Assembly: GCA_048268885.1 (NCBI GenBank)
Contig: JBLWUP010000007.1
Span: 106,128 to 170,127, forward strand
Direction: 5' to 3'
Source of the DNA: Pelagibius sp048268885
Lineage (GTDB): Bacteria > Pseudomonadota > Alphaproteobacteria > Kiloniellales > Kiloniellaceae
DNA: 64,000 nt
The notes under the pieces are model-generated. The model searched no databases and had not been told where the DNA came from. It saw only the letters and a program-made list of their open reading frames with translations. Numbering within the stretch: the first letter of the stretch is position 1; each line of letters opens with the position of its first letter. Positions 34,993-43,294 of this stretch are shown piece after piece. A program made the position numbers and the translations under genes.

Positions 34993-35007
34993 TTAAGAAG
35001 TGGTTTA
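34993..35007. promoter_or_regulatory. CtrA-like site (TTAA-N7-TTTA) upstream of motA
   Basis: TTAA at 34993-34996 and TTTA at 35004-35007, separated by seven bases: one mismatch from the CtrA box. It is in the divergent region between motA (minus) and the flavin reductase gene (plus). Confidence 0.3.
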
Positions 35008-35126
35008 GTTCAGTGGCTTAAGGCCAGCAGCTAGCCTTAAAAAGGCTGCTTTCCGGTGGCTTTTGCCCTACTTCCCGCATTAAGATCCCGCCAGCCAGCG
35101 ACGCGAGCAAACGACCTGATGCAACG

Positions 35127-35612
35127 ATGACATTCGATTCTGCCGCTTTTCGTCGCGCCTTGAGCCGCTTCGCGACCGGCGTCGCCGTGGTCACGGCGCG
35201 GGATTCAGCGGGTGAAAACCGCGGAATCACAGTGAATTCCTTCTCCTCGGTGTCCCTGGAGCCCCCGCTCATCCTGTTCTGCCTGGACAAGGCGGCGATG
35301 AGCTTTGACGCCTTTCACCAGGCGGACAGCTTCGCCGTGAACGTGCTGGGTGAGCATCAGCATCACCTCTCGGTGCGTTTCGCGACGGCGGCCATCGACA
35401 AGTGGGAGGGGGTCACCCACGAGATCTGGCCCGGGGACCTGCCGGTGCTGCGTGACTGCCTGGCCAATCTGGCCTGCCGCCGCGAGGCCGCCTATGAGGG
35501 CGGGGACCATGTCATCGTGGTAGGGCGGGTCGAGCGCCTGCACATCGCCGGTGACGGCGACCCGCTGGTCTACTTCCAGAGCGGCTACCGCTCAATCGGG
35601 CCCGGAGTCTAG
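35127..35612 (+). CDS. Flavin reductase-like FMN-binding protein
   Basis: A 161-residue split-barrel flavoprotein. Seen: RRALSRFATGVAVVTA, GITVNSFSSVSLEPPLILFCL (flavin-phosphate contact) and the C-terminal GDHVIVVGRVERLHI and LVYFQSGYRSI. Such proteins use NAD(P)H to supply reduced FMN or FAD to a two-component monooxygenase; no partner monooxygenase is nearby, so the client is unknown. The stop codon lies within a 16-bp direct duplication. Confidence 0.87.
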   Translation: MTFDSAAFRRALSRFATGVAVVTARDSAGENRGITVNSFSSVSLEPPLILFCLDKAAMSFDAFHQADSFAVNVLGEHQHHLSVRFATAAIDKWEGVTHEIWPGDLPVLRDCLANLACRREAAYEGGDHVIVVGRVERLHIAGDGDPLVYFQSGYRSIGPGV

Positions 35613-35632
35613 CGGTCCCGGAGTCTAGCGGT
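35601..35632. repeat. 16-bp tandem duplication across a stop codon
   Basis: CCCGGAGTCTAGCGGT occurs at 35601-35616 and again at 35617-35632. The TAG stop of the flavin reductase gene (35610-35612) lies in the first copy. Confidence 0.95.
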
Positions 35633-35669
35633 CCCGCCGTCTGGCAGCCCCCCGTCAGACCGATGGGGG

Positions 35670-36842
35670 TCAGGTGAGGGCGTTCTCCAGGTCGGCCATC
35701 AGGTCTTCCTCGCTCTCGATCCCGACGGAGAGGCGCACCAGGCCGTCGCTGATGCCGAGGGCCGCCCGGTTCTCCGCCGGTATCGACGCGTGGGTCATGA
35801 TCGCCGGATGCTCGATCAGGCTTTCGACGCCCCCCAGACTTTCGGCCAGGGCGAAGAGCTCGACACGCTCCAAGAAGCGCCGCGCGTCGTCCAGCCCGCC
35901 TTTCAGGATGGCGGTCACCATGCCGCCCGGCGCATCCATCTGCTGTTCGGCCAGCCTGTGCTGCGGGTGGCTCGGCAGGCCGGGGTAGAAGACCTTGTCC
36001 ACCTTGGGGTGGCTCTCCAGGAACTCGGCGACCGCCTGGCCGTTGGCGCAGTGCCGCTCCATGCGCAGCGCCAGGGTCTTCAATCCGCGCAGGGCGAGAA
36101 AGCTGTCGAAGGGGCCCTGGATCGACCCGACGGCGTTGTGCAGGAAGGCGAGCTGCTCGGCCAGCTCCGCATTGTCGCCGACCACCAGCACGCCGCCGAC
36201 CATGTCCGAATGGCCGTTCAGGTACTTGGTTGCGGAGTGCATCACCACATCGAAACCGAGTTCCAGCGGCCGCTGAACCCAGGGTGTGGCGAAGGTGTTG
36301 TCGCAAGCGGTGAGGATGCCATGCTTCTTGCCCAGACTGGCCACGGCCTCCAGGTCGACCAGCTTCAGCAGCGGGTTGGTCGGCGTTTCCACCCAGATCA
36401 GTTTCGTTTCGGGGCGGATGGCGGCTTCCAGTTTGTCGAGATCCGCCATGTCGACGAAAGAGAAGTCGAGACCGGCCGAGCGCCTGCGCACACCTTCGAA
36501 CAGGCGATAGCTGCCGCCGTAGAGGTCGTCCATGGCGACGACGTGGCTGCCGCTGTCCAGGCACTCCAGCAGGGTGGCGATTCCGGAGAGACCGGAAGCG
36601 AAGGCATAGCCCCGCTCGCCGCTCTCCAGGTCCGCAATGCAGCGCTCATAGGCCATGCGGGTGGGGTTCTGCGAGCGGCTGTATTCGTAGCCCTTATGCA
36701 CCCCCGGGCTCTCCTGCACGTAGGTGGAGGTGGCGTAGATCGGCTGCATCACCGCACCGGTCGTGGGGTCGGGAGACTGTCCCGCATGGATGACGCGCGT
36801 GGCGAAAGCCGGCCTGTTGCGGGTCCGTGTCTTGTCGGGCAT
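35670..36842 (-). CDS. Cystathionine gamma-lyase/synthase family PLP enzyme
   Basis: A 390-residue Cys/Met-metabolism PLP enzyme, with Schiff-base Lys206 in HSATKYLNGHSD, YSRSQNPTR, and SGLSGIATLLECLDSGSH. Because its start is four bases beyond the stop of a cystathionine beta-synthase gene, cystathionine gamma-lyase (cystathionine to cysteine, 2-oxobutyrate and ammonia) is the best guess. Together they form reverse transsulfuration from homocysteine to cysteine. Sequence alone does not exclude gamma-synthase activity. Confidence 0.88.
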   Translation of the reverse strand: MPDKTRTRNRPAFATRVIHAGQSPDPTTGAVMQPIYATSTYVQESPGVHKGYEYSRSQNPTRMAYERCIADLESGERGYAFASGLSGIATLLECLDSGSHVVAMDDLYGGSYRLFEGVRRRSAGLDFSFVDMADLDKLEAAIRPETKLIWVETPTNPLLKLVDLEAVASLGKKHGILTACDNTFATPWVQRPLELGFDVVMHSATKYLNGHSDMVGGVLVVGDNAELAEQLAFLHNAVGSIQGPFDSFLALRGLKTLALRMERHCANGQAVAEFLESHPKVDKVFYPGLPSHPQHRLAEQQMDAPGGMVTAILKGGLDDARRFLERVELFALAESLGGVESLIEHPAIMTHASIPAENRAALGISDGLVRLSVGIESEEDLMADLENALT

Positions 36843-36846
36843 GGGG

Positions 36847-38229
36847 CTACCTCATCCGTCGGCGAAGGTGGTTGAGCAGGTCGATACGGGTGATCAGCCC
36901 GAGGAAGGTGCCGTTGTCGATGACGATGGCGACGTGATCCTTGGCGAAGATCGGCAGCAGGGCATCCATGGACTCGTCCGGCGCGATGGTCTCCAGCTTC
37001 GCGGTCATGGCGCTGGAAACCGAATCTTTGAAGCGCTCGTCGTCCTTGTAGACTTTCAGCAGGATGTCGCTCTCGTCCAGGATGCCGACCACCTTGCCGC
37101 TCTTGTCCAGTACCGGCAGCTGCGAAATGTCGTAGAGCTTCATGCGGCCGTAGGCGATCAGCAGATTGTCGTCGGCGCCTGCCGTGACCGTGCCGTGCTC
37201 GTCGTGGCGCCGGCTGATGAGGTCGCGCAGGTCGCCCTTCTGCTCCCGCTCGATGAAACCCTGGTCGATCATCCAATAGTCGTTGAACATCTTCGACAGG
37301 TATTTGTTGCCGCTGTCGCAGACCAGGGTGACGACGCGCTTCGGCTCGGTCTGTTCGCGGCAGTAGCGCAGGGCGGCGGCGATCAGCGTGCCGGAGGAAG
37401 AGCCGGCCAGGATGCCTTCGCGCAGCAACAGTTCACGGGCCGTCAGCAAGGCCTCCTTGTCGGGAACGACGTAGGCCTTGCGCACCTTCGACAGGTCGGC
37501 GACGTCGGGCAGAAAGTCCTCGCCGATCCCCTCGACGATCCAGCTGCCGACGTCCTTGCTGATCACGCCGGTCTCCACATACTCCGCCAGGATCGAGCCT
37601 TCGGGGTCGGCCAGGACCATCTCCGTCTTGTCGGAGACGGAGGAGAAGAAGCGCGACAGGCCGGTGATGGTGCCGCCGGAGCCGACGCCGCAGACCATGG
37701 CATCGACGTCATGGTCCAACTGCTCCCAGATCTCCGGCCCCGTGGTGGTTTCGTGAGCGAAGGGATTGGCCGGATTGCCGAACTGGTTGATGAAGACGGC
37801 GCCGGACTCGTCGGAGATGCGCTGGGCCATGTCCTGGTAGTATTCCGGATGGCCCTTGCCGACGTCGGAGCGGGTGAGGATCACCTCGACGCCCAGCGCG
37901 CGCAGGTGGAAGATCTTCTCCTGCGCCATCTTGTCGGGGACCACCAAGGTCAGATGGTACCCCTTCTGCGCGGCGACCAGCGCCAGGCCCAGCCCGGTGT
38001 TGCCGGCCGTCGCTTCGATCAGGCGGCCGCCGGGTTTCAGGCTGCCGTCCTTTTCGGCAGCCTCGATCATCGACTTGCCGATACGGTCCTTGATGGAGCC
38101 GCCGGGGTTTTCGCTTTCCAGTTTCAGGAACAGGCGGCAAGGGCCGGTATCGAGGCGGGACACCTCCAGCATGGGGGTGTTGCCGATACGGTCCATGACG
38201 CTGTGGTAGACGGCGCCGGTCGGGGACAT
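36847..38229 (-). CDS. cbs: Cystathionine beta-synthase with C-terminal CBS pair
   Basis: A 460-residue protein: a fold-type II PLP domain (about 1-325) with Schiff-base Lys47 in PGGSIKDRIG, TAGNTGLGLALVAA and CGVGSGGTITG, followed by two CBS domains (about 340-455; DISQLPVLDKSGKVVGILDESDI). It condenses serine with homocysteine to cystathionine. The C-terminal CBS pair is the regulatory module that senses SAM in animal enzymes; ligand control here is an inference. In an operon with the gamma-lyase. Confidence 0.9.
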   Translation of the reverse strand: MSPTGAVYHSVMDRIGNTPMLEVSRLDTGPCRLFLKLESENPGGSIKDRIGKSMIEAAEKDGSLKPGGRLIEATAGNTGLGLALVAAQKGYHLTLVVPDKMAQEKIFHLRALGVEVILTRSDVGKGHPEYYQDMAQRISDESGAVFINQFGNPANPFAHETTTGPEIWEQLDHDVDAMVCGVGSGGTITGLSRFFSSVSDKTEMVLADPEGSILAEYVETGVISKDVGSWIVEGIGEDFLPDVADLSKVRKAYVVPDKEALLTARELLLREGILAGSSSGTLIAAALRYCREQTEPKRVVTLVCDSGNKYLSKMFNDYWMIDQGFIEREQKGDLRDLISRRHDEHGTVTAGADDNLLIAYGRMKLYDISQLPVLDKSGKVVGILDESDILLKVYKDDERFKDSVSSAMTAKLETIAPDESMDALLPIFAKDHVAIVIDNGTFLGLITRIDLLNHLRRRMR

Positions 38230-38325
38230 TGGGACTTCCTCCAGAGTTGCGCGGCGACCCTGCCTGTTATCCCCTACGGGATCGCGCGGCCTTGCGCAAT
38301 ATCTGGATCGTCTTAGGGCGAAAGT

Positions 38326-39552
38326 CTAGGCGCCGTCCGCGGAGTGCGTGGAAAGCACGCGCGTCGGGAAGCCGTTCTGCTCCAGGCTGGAGATGATCTC
38401 TTTCACGTGCTCTGAGTTGCGGGTTTCCAGCACGACGTCGATGTCCGCGCGTTTGGCCGGAACGTCGTGGAACAGGCGTTGGTGGTAGACCTCGATGATG
38501 TTGGCGCTGCTGCGGCCGATGATATCGGCGATCCGCGCCAGGGTCCCGGGCTGATCGACGATGCCGATGCGCAGGCGCACCATGCGGCCGTCGCGGACCA
38601 GGCCGCGGGTCAGAACGCCGGAGAGCAGCCGCACGTCGATGTTGCCGCCGCAGATGACGGTGACGACCTTCTTGCCGGCAAAGCGCTCAGGATCGTTGAG
38701 GATCGCCGCCACGCCGGCGGCGCCGGCGCCCTCGGCGACGATCTTCTGCTCTTCCACCAGGCGCTGAATGGCGATCTCGATGATGGTCTCCGGCACGATG
38801 GCAATGTCTTCGACCAGACGGGAGATGATCTCCTGCGTCAGCTTGCCCGGATTCTTCACGGCGATGCCGTCGGCCAGGCTGCTGCCGCCCGGCAGCTCGC
38901 CGCGGCCCTTGATGGCGTTGGCCATGGAGGGGAACAGCTCGGTCTCGACGCCGATCATGTGGATGTCCGGATTGGCGTCCTTCACGGCGGTGGCGATGCC
39001 GGAGATGATGCCGCCGCCGCCGATCGGCACCACGATGGTGTCGACGTCGGGCAGGTCCTCCATGATCTCCAGGCCGATGGTGCCCTGGCCGGCGATGACA
39101 TCCGGGTCATCATAGGGATGGACGAAAGTCAGGCCCTCTTCCTCGGCGATCTGCCGAGCGGCCTGGGCCGAGGCGTCCAGCGTATCGCCGGTCAGGACGA
39201 CACGGGCGCCGAAGGCCTTGGTACGCTCGACCTTCGAGAAGGGAGCGAACTCCGGCATGACGATGGTGGCCGGGATGCCCAGGCGCTGCGCGTGATAGGC
39301 GACGCCCTGGGCGTGGTTGCCGGCGGACATGGCGATGACTCCGCGCTTGGCTTCCTCGGCGCTGAGGTTGGACAGGCGGATGAAGGAGCCGCGGTCCTTG
39401 AAGGAACCGGTGCGCTGAAGGTTTTCGAGCTTCAGGTGGAGCTCGCAGCCGAGGACCTCCGACAGGCGGGCGGCGGGGACCAGGGGGGTGCGGATGACCT
39501 GTCCCTTCAGGCGTTCTGCTGCCGCACGGATGTCGTCGATTGTCGTGGTCAC
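38326..39552 (-). CDS. ilvA: Threonine ammonia-lyase with C-terminal ACT-like domain
   Basis: A 408-residue enzyme converting threonine to 2-oxobutyrate, first step to isoleucine. Schiff-base Lys52 in TGSFKDRG, AGNHAQGVAYHA, PIGGGGIISGIA, and a C-terminal ACT-type domain (about 330-405; LRIGIVDQPGTLARIADIIG). The open frame extends to 40098, but the GTG at 39552 has GGGGAG six bases upstream and starts the conserved region; the extension lies inside the penicillin acylase gene in another frame. This is the second threonine dehydratase homologue in the window (see 6295-7314). Confidence 0.92.
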   Translation of the reverse strand: MTTTIDDIRAAAERLKGQVIRTPLVPAARLSEVLGCELHLKLENLQRTGSFKDRGSFIRLSNLSAEEAKRGVIAMSAGNHAQGVAYHAQRLGIPATIVMPEFAPFSKVERTKAFGARVVLTGDTLDASAQAARQIAEEEGLTFVHPYDDPDVIAGQGTIGLEIMEDLPDVDTIVVPIGGGGIISGIATAVKDANPDIHMIGVETELFPSMANAIKGRGELPGGSSLADGIAVKNPGKLTQEIISRLVEDIAIVPETIIEIAIQRLVEEQKIVAEGAGAAGVAAILNDPERFAGKKVVTVICGGNIDVRLLSGVLTRGLVRDGRMVRLRIGIVDQPGTLARIADIIGRSSANIIEVYHQRLFHDVPAKRADIDVVLETRNSEHVKEIISSLEQNGFPTRVLSTHSADGA

Positions 39553-39608
39553 GGTCGTCTCCCCGGGTCTGGCAACTGATCGCAGCGCCAACGATAATGA
39601 ATGCTGGG

Positions 39609-41987
39609 CTATTCTTGGGATGGCAGCAAGCTTAGCTGTTCTGCCAACGCCCAAGATTCCGGAGCCAGCGACACGGTGAGGCCGTCGCGCCACCGCAGGG
39701 CCATGTTGCCGTAGAAGCTGGAGATTGGATTGCCCGACTGACCGGTGGCGATGATGTAGCGCGAGCGGTCGAGGTCGCTGAGGTCGTAGACCGCGCGGAA
39801 GCCGGCCCCGTGAACGTCCTCGAAGAGGTGCTCCGGGCTGCCGCCAAGCCGGGGCGAGGCGCGGTTGATCGTGTCGTTGCCGCCGTCGGTCTCCACGCTG
39901 TAGGTGAATTGGGGGCCGATCACGGGGATCCGGCTGAGCACCGGATGGGAGAAACGGGCCACGTGGGCCTCGCCCCAGCGCCAGGCGGACATGTCGCCGC
40001 CGAAGCGCTCGCTCAGCAGGTCCAGGGCCATTTCCAGCGCCCGCTGGATCTGTGCGTCGCAGCTCTCGACCACCGGCGTTTCGGTCAAGTCGCACCACTG
40101 GCTTTCCGCGGCGACCAGCCGTTCGACCGTGTAGGTGCCGCCGTCCAGGTACTCCAGGTAGTCGGGCCCCAGCTCGTCCGCCAGGATTGCCTTGCCGAGC
40201 GCCCAGGTCCAGGCCTGGAGGATCAGCGGCTCCGTCGCGTTCCGGTGCATCTGGCGGTCCCAGGAGCGCAACAGGGCGACCGCCTGGCGGCCGCGCTCGC
40301 TCACGGGGGGGACGGACAGCAGGCGGGGCAGGATGCTGTCGGCCGAGTTGGCGACGATGTCCTGCTGCAGCACCACGGAATCGGTGACGCTGTGATTGCC
40401 GGCGGCGCCCGCCAGCACCGTTCCGATGCGTTCGGCGCGATAGGGCGGGGGCCAGTCCACGGCGATCAGGTGGGGGAAGTTGTCCGGGACGATCTTGTTG
40501 TTGGCGTTGATGATGACGCCGCGGCGCGGATTGTCCCGGGAGGGCAGCTCCTCGAAAGGCACGAAGCCGATCCAGTCGAACTCGCCGCTCCAGCCGGGCA
40601 CCGGGTGCTGCCCGTTGCCGGCGCGGCGCACCGGCACCCGCGCCGGTGCCATGAAGCCGATATTGCCGGCGGTATCGGCGTAGACGACGTTCTGCTGCGG
40701 GGCATGGAACTGGCGCAGCGCCTCGCGGAAGTCGGCCCAGTCGCGGGCATGGTTCATGCTGTAGAGCGCGTCGGCGGTGCGGTCGTCGGCGCGCGGCGCC
40801 GGCCAGGCCAGCGCCAACACCGCGCCGGTCTCGCTGGAGGCTTCCGGGATGACATCGCTCATGACCGGGCCGTGGCGGGTTTCGCGCACCGCCAGGGTGA
40901 CGGACTCGCCGCCCGGCAGGCGGATGAACTCGTCGCGCTTGCGGAAGTCCTCGACCCCTTCAGGCGTCAGGTACTGGTCCGGATTGTCCGGCGAGATGCG
41001 CTCGATGAAGAAGTCCTGAGTGTCGCTGTGGGTGGTCGTCAGTCCCCAGGCGACCTGCTGGTTGTGGCCCAGCAGCACGAAGGGCACGCCCGGTGCGGTG
41101 GCCCCGGCCAGGGTGATGCCCGGCGCCTCCAGGCGGGCCAGGAACCACACGCCGGGGACGTCCAGGGGCAGGTGAGGATCGTTGGCCAGGATCGGGCTGC
41201 CCGTGGTCGTACGGGCCCCGCTCAGGGCCCAGGCATTGGACGCGCCCGTCGGCGCCAGGGAGGGAGGCAGCAGGTTGGCCAGACGGGTGGCGACCGTCGG
41301 GTCGATCAGCTCTTCCAGCTGCGCGATGGTGACCGGGGCGTCGGCCGGATAGGCGGGCCACAGTTCGGCGATCTGATCGGGACTGAAACGGCCGGCCAGT
41401 CGGGCGCGGCTCAGTTCGTCACGCCAGTTTTCTGACAGGCGCAGCGCCATGATGCGCCCCCACAGCAGGGAATCGACGGGGGTCCAGGGTTCGGGCGCGT
41501 AGCGCAGGACCTGGAACTCCAGGGGCAGGGGGCCGGAGCGGGTTTCCAGAAAGCCGTTCACGCCTTCCGAGTAGGCTTCCAGCGCCGCCAGCGTTTCGGG
41601 CGCGAGATGTTCCAGGTTGGCCTCGGCCAGTTGACGGAAGCCGAGGGTGCGGAAGAAGCGGTCGTGCACGAGCGTGGACCGGCCCATGACTTCCGACAGA
41701 CGGCCGGAACCGATCCGCCGCATGAAATCCATCTGCCACAGGCGCTCCTGGGCGTGGACAAAGCCGAGGGCGCGATACAGGTCCGGCTCGTTCTGCGCCT
41801 GAATGCGGACCAGACCGTCGCTGTTGCGCAGCACCTTAACCGGGGCGTCGAAGGCCGCCAGGGCGATTTCACCGTCGGTCTGCGGCAGGGAGCCGCGCAG
41901 CCAGAGATACCCGCCGCCGGCGATCAGGATCGCCAGGACCAGCAGGCTTGCCAGGGTAAGCAGGAGGACACGTCGAATCGCTTTCAT
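39609..41987 (-). CDS. Penicillin acylase family protein (Ntn hydrolase)
   Basis: A 792-residue precursor with a membrane or signal segment (VLLLTLASLLVLAILIAGGGYLWL), then the A chain with FVHAQERLWQMDFMRR, a linker, and the B-chain nucleophile Ser250 in TGASNAWALSG, exposed by self-cleavage after Ala249. NDPHLPLDVPGVWFLARL follows as usual. The family includes penicillin G acylases, quorum-signal (AHL) acylases and cephalosporin acylases; which amide is cut cannot be told. Periplasmic or membrane-anchored. Its stop is 57 bases before the ilvA start on the same strand. Confidence 0.9.
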   Translation of the reverse strand: MKAIRRVLLLTLASLLVLAILIAGGGYLWLRGSLPQTDGEIALAAFDAPVKVLRNSDGLVRIQAQNEPDLYRALGFVHAQERLWQMDFMRRIGSGRLSEVMGRSTLVHDRFFRTLGFRQLAEANLEHLAPETLAALEAYSEGVNGFLETRSGPLPLEFQVLRYAPEPWTPVDSLLWGRIMALRLSENWRDELSRARLAGRFSPDQIAELWPAYPADAPVTIAQLEELIDPTVATRLANLLPPSLAPTGASNAWALSGARTTTGSPILANDPHLPLDVPGVWFLARLEAPGITLAGATAPGVPFVLLGHNQQVAWGLTTTHSDTQDFFIERISPDNPDQYLTPEGVEDFRKRDEFIRLPGGESVTLAVRETRHGPVMSDVIPEASSETGAVLALAWPAPRADDRTADALYSMNHARDWADFREALRQFHAPQQNVVYADTAGNIGFMAPARVPVRRAGNGQHPVPGWSGEFDWIGFVPFEELPSRDNPRRGVIINANNKIVPDNFPHLIAVDWPPPYRAERIGTVLAGAAGNHSVTDSVVLQQDIVANSADSILPRLLSVPPVSERGRQAVALLRSWDRQMHRNATEPLILQAWTWALGKAILADELGPDYLEYLDGGTYTVERLVAAESQWCDLTETPVVESCDAQIQRALEMALDLLSERFGGDMSAWRWGEAHVARFSHPVLSRIPVIGPQFTYSVETDGGNDTINRASPRLGGSPEHLFEDVHGAGFRAVYDLSDLDRSRYIIATGQSGNPISSFYGNMALRWRDGLTVSLAPESWALAEQLSLLPSQE

Positions 41988-42218
41988 GCTTCCTTATACC
42001 GCCTTTGCCCCAAACCGCCTTTAATCGTTGGGTTTGCGTGTCCTTTATCAGGGGCCGGATGTGGAGAATGCCAGGGAAAACCTTCATAGAACATTTCCCT
42101 GCGTCCATCTGCCTCGGGTATGGTCTGCTGAGCCTTGGACCGGCCTCCTGTCGGGGGAAGGGCGCCGGTCGGCAGAGACATGATCGAAGCGGGGCATGAT
42201 TGGAATGGGAAGGTAGGA

Positions 42219-43160
42219 ATGGCAGCTCACGGCTCGAAAAAGGTCATCTTCGCGGCCTTGGCCGGCAATTCGCTCATCGCGGTGACGAAGTTCAGCGCCG
42301 CCGCCTTCACCGGCAGTTCGGCCATGTTCTCCGAGGGGATCCACTCGGCCGTCGACACCGGGAACCAGGCGCTGCTGCTCTACGGCCTGAAGCGCGCCGC
42401 CCGGCCCGCCGATGAGCGGCATCCCTTCGGCTACGGGCCGGAGATCTATTTCTGGGCTTTCGTGGTGGCCATCCTGATCTTCGCGGTCGGCGCCGGCGTC
42501 TCTTTTTATGAAGGCGTTCATAAACTGGTCGATCCGCACCCGGTGTCGAATGCCTACGTGAACTACATCGTGCTGGGGCTGGCCATGGTCTTCGAGGCCG
42601 GCGCCTGGTGGGTGGCCTACCGGGAGTTCAAGCGGGGTATGGGCAAACACGGCTATCTGAAGGCCATCCAGGTCAGCAAGGATCCGTCGATCTTCACGGT
42701 GCTGCTGGAAGACACCGCGGCCATGTTCGGCCTCGTGGCCGCCTTCCTGGGAATTTTGCTCGGGCAGCTGCTGGGCATCCCGGAGTTCGATGGGATCGCC
42801 TCGATGGTCATCGGCGTGATCTTGGCCCTGGCGGCGGTCCTGTTGGCCTACGAGACCAAGGGGTTGCTGATCGGAGAGGCCGCCGACCCGGAACTGGTCT
42901 CGGAGCTTCGTTCCCTGGTTAAGAACCACAAGGCGGTGTTCCGCATCAACGAGCTGCTCACCCTGCACCAGGGCCCGCAGGACCTGCTGGTCACGGTCAG
43001 CGTGGATTTCCATCCCAACCTCACCGCCGATGAGGTGGAAGCGGCCATCAGCGAACTGGAGCAGCGGATGAAGCAGACCGATTCCGCGGTCCGTCGGGTC
43101 TTCATCGAGGCCCAGTCCTGGCGCGCTCACGGGGCCGACGCCCGCTCCGGGGCGAGTTGA
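42219..43160 (+). CDS. Cation diffusion facilitator family transporter
   Basis: A 313-residue CDF transporter. It contains six predicted membrane segments; GIHSAVDTGNQALLLYGLKRA carries the metal-binding His and Asp, and LLEDTAAMFGLVAAFLG carries the second-site acidic residue (the DxxxD/HxxxD pattern is partly modified), followed by a cytoplasmic dimerisation domain. The pattern matches the SLC30A9-like subgroup, probably exporting zinc or another divalent metal. The frame opens at 42135; the ATG at 42219, preceded by GGAAGGTAGGA, begins the conserved protein. Confidence 0.87.
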   Translation: MAAHGSKKVIFAALAGNSLIAVTKFSAAAFTGSSAMFSEGIHSAVDTGNQALLLYGLKRAARPADERHPFGYGPEIYFWAFVVAILIFAVGAGVSFYEGVHKLVDPHPVSNAYVNYIVLGLAMVFEAGAWWVAYREFKRGMGKHGYLKAIQVSKDPSIFTVLLEDTAAMFGLVAAFLGILLGQLLGIPEFDGIASMVIGVILALAAVLLAYETKGLLIGEAADPELVSELRSLVKNHKAVFRINELLTLHQGPQDLLVTVSVDFHPNLTADEVEAAISELEQRMKQTDSAVRRVFIEAQSWRAHGADARSGAS

Positions 43161-43294
43161 AGCCTGCTTCTGCGTCGGTTTTGGCATCTTGGGGCGGTTT
43201 GAGGTGAATCATTCCTCTGCCGCCCGCCGGCTGTTATGCGGTAAGGTATGATGCTGATTGAACTATTCCTACGTGAACGCGCCGGAGAACCCCT

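Noticed and set aside
35018..35060. Imperfect inverted repeat AGCAG...CTGCT near the flavin reductase start as a terminator
   Set aside because: The stem is interrupted by a four-base bulge and has no T run in either useful direction.
39553..40098. N-terminal extension of ilvA (182 codons)
   Set aside because: It overlaps the penicillin acylase coding sequence out of frame; a GTG with good Shine-Dalgarno spacing starts the conserved ilvA protein.
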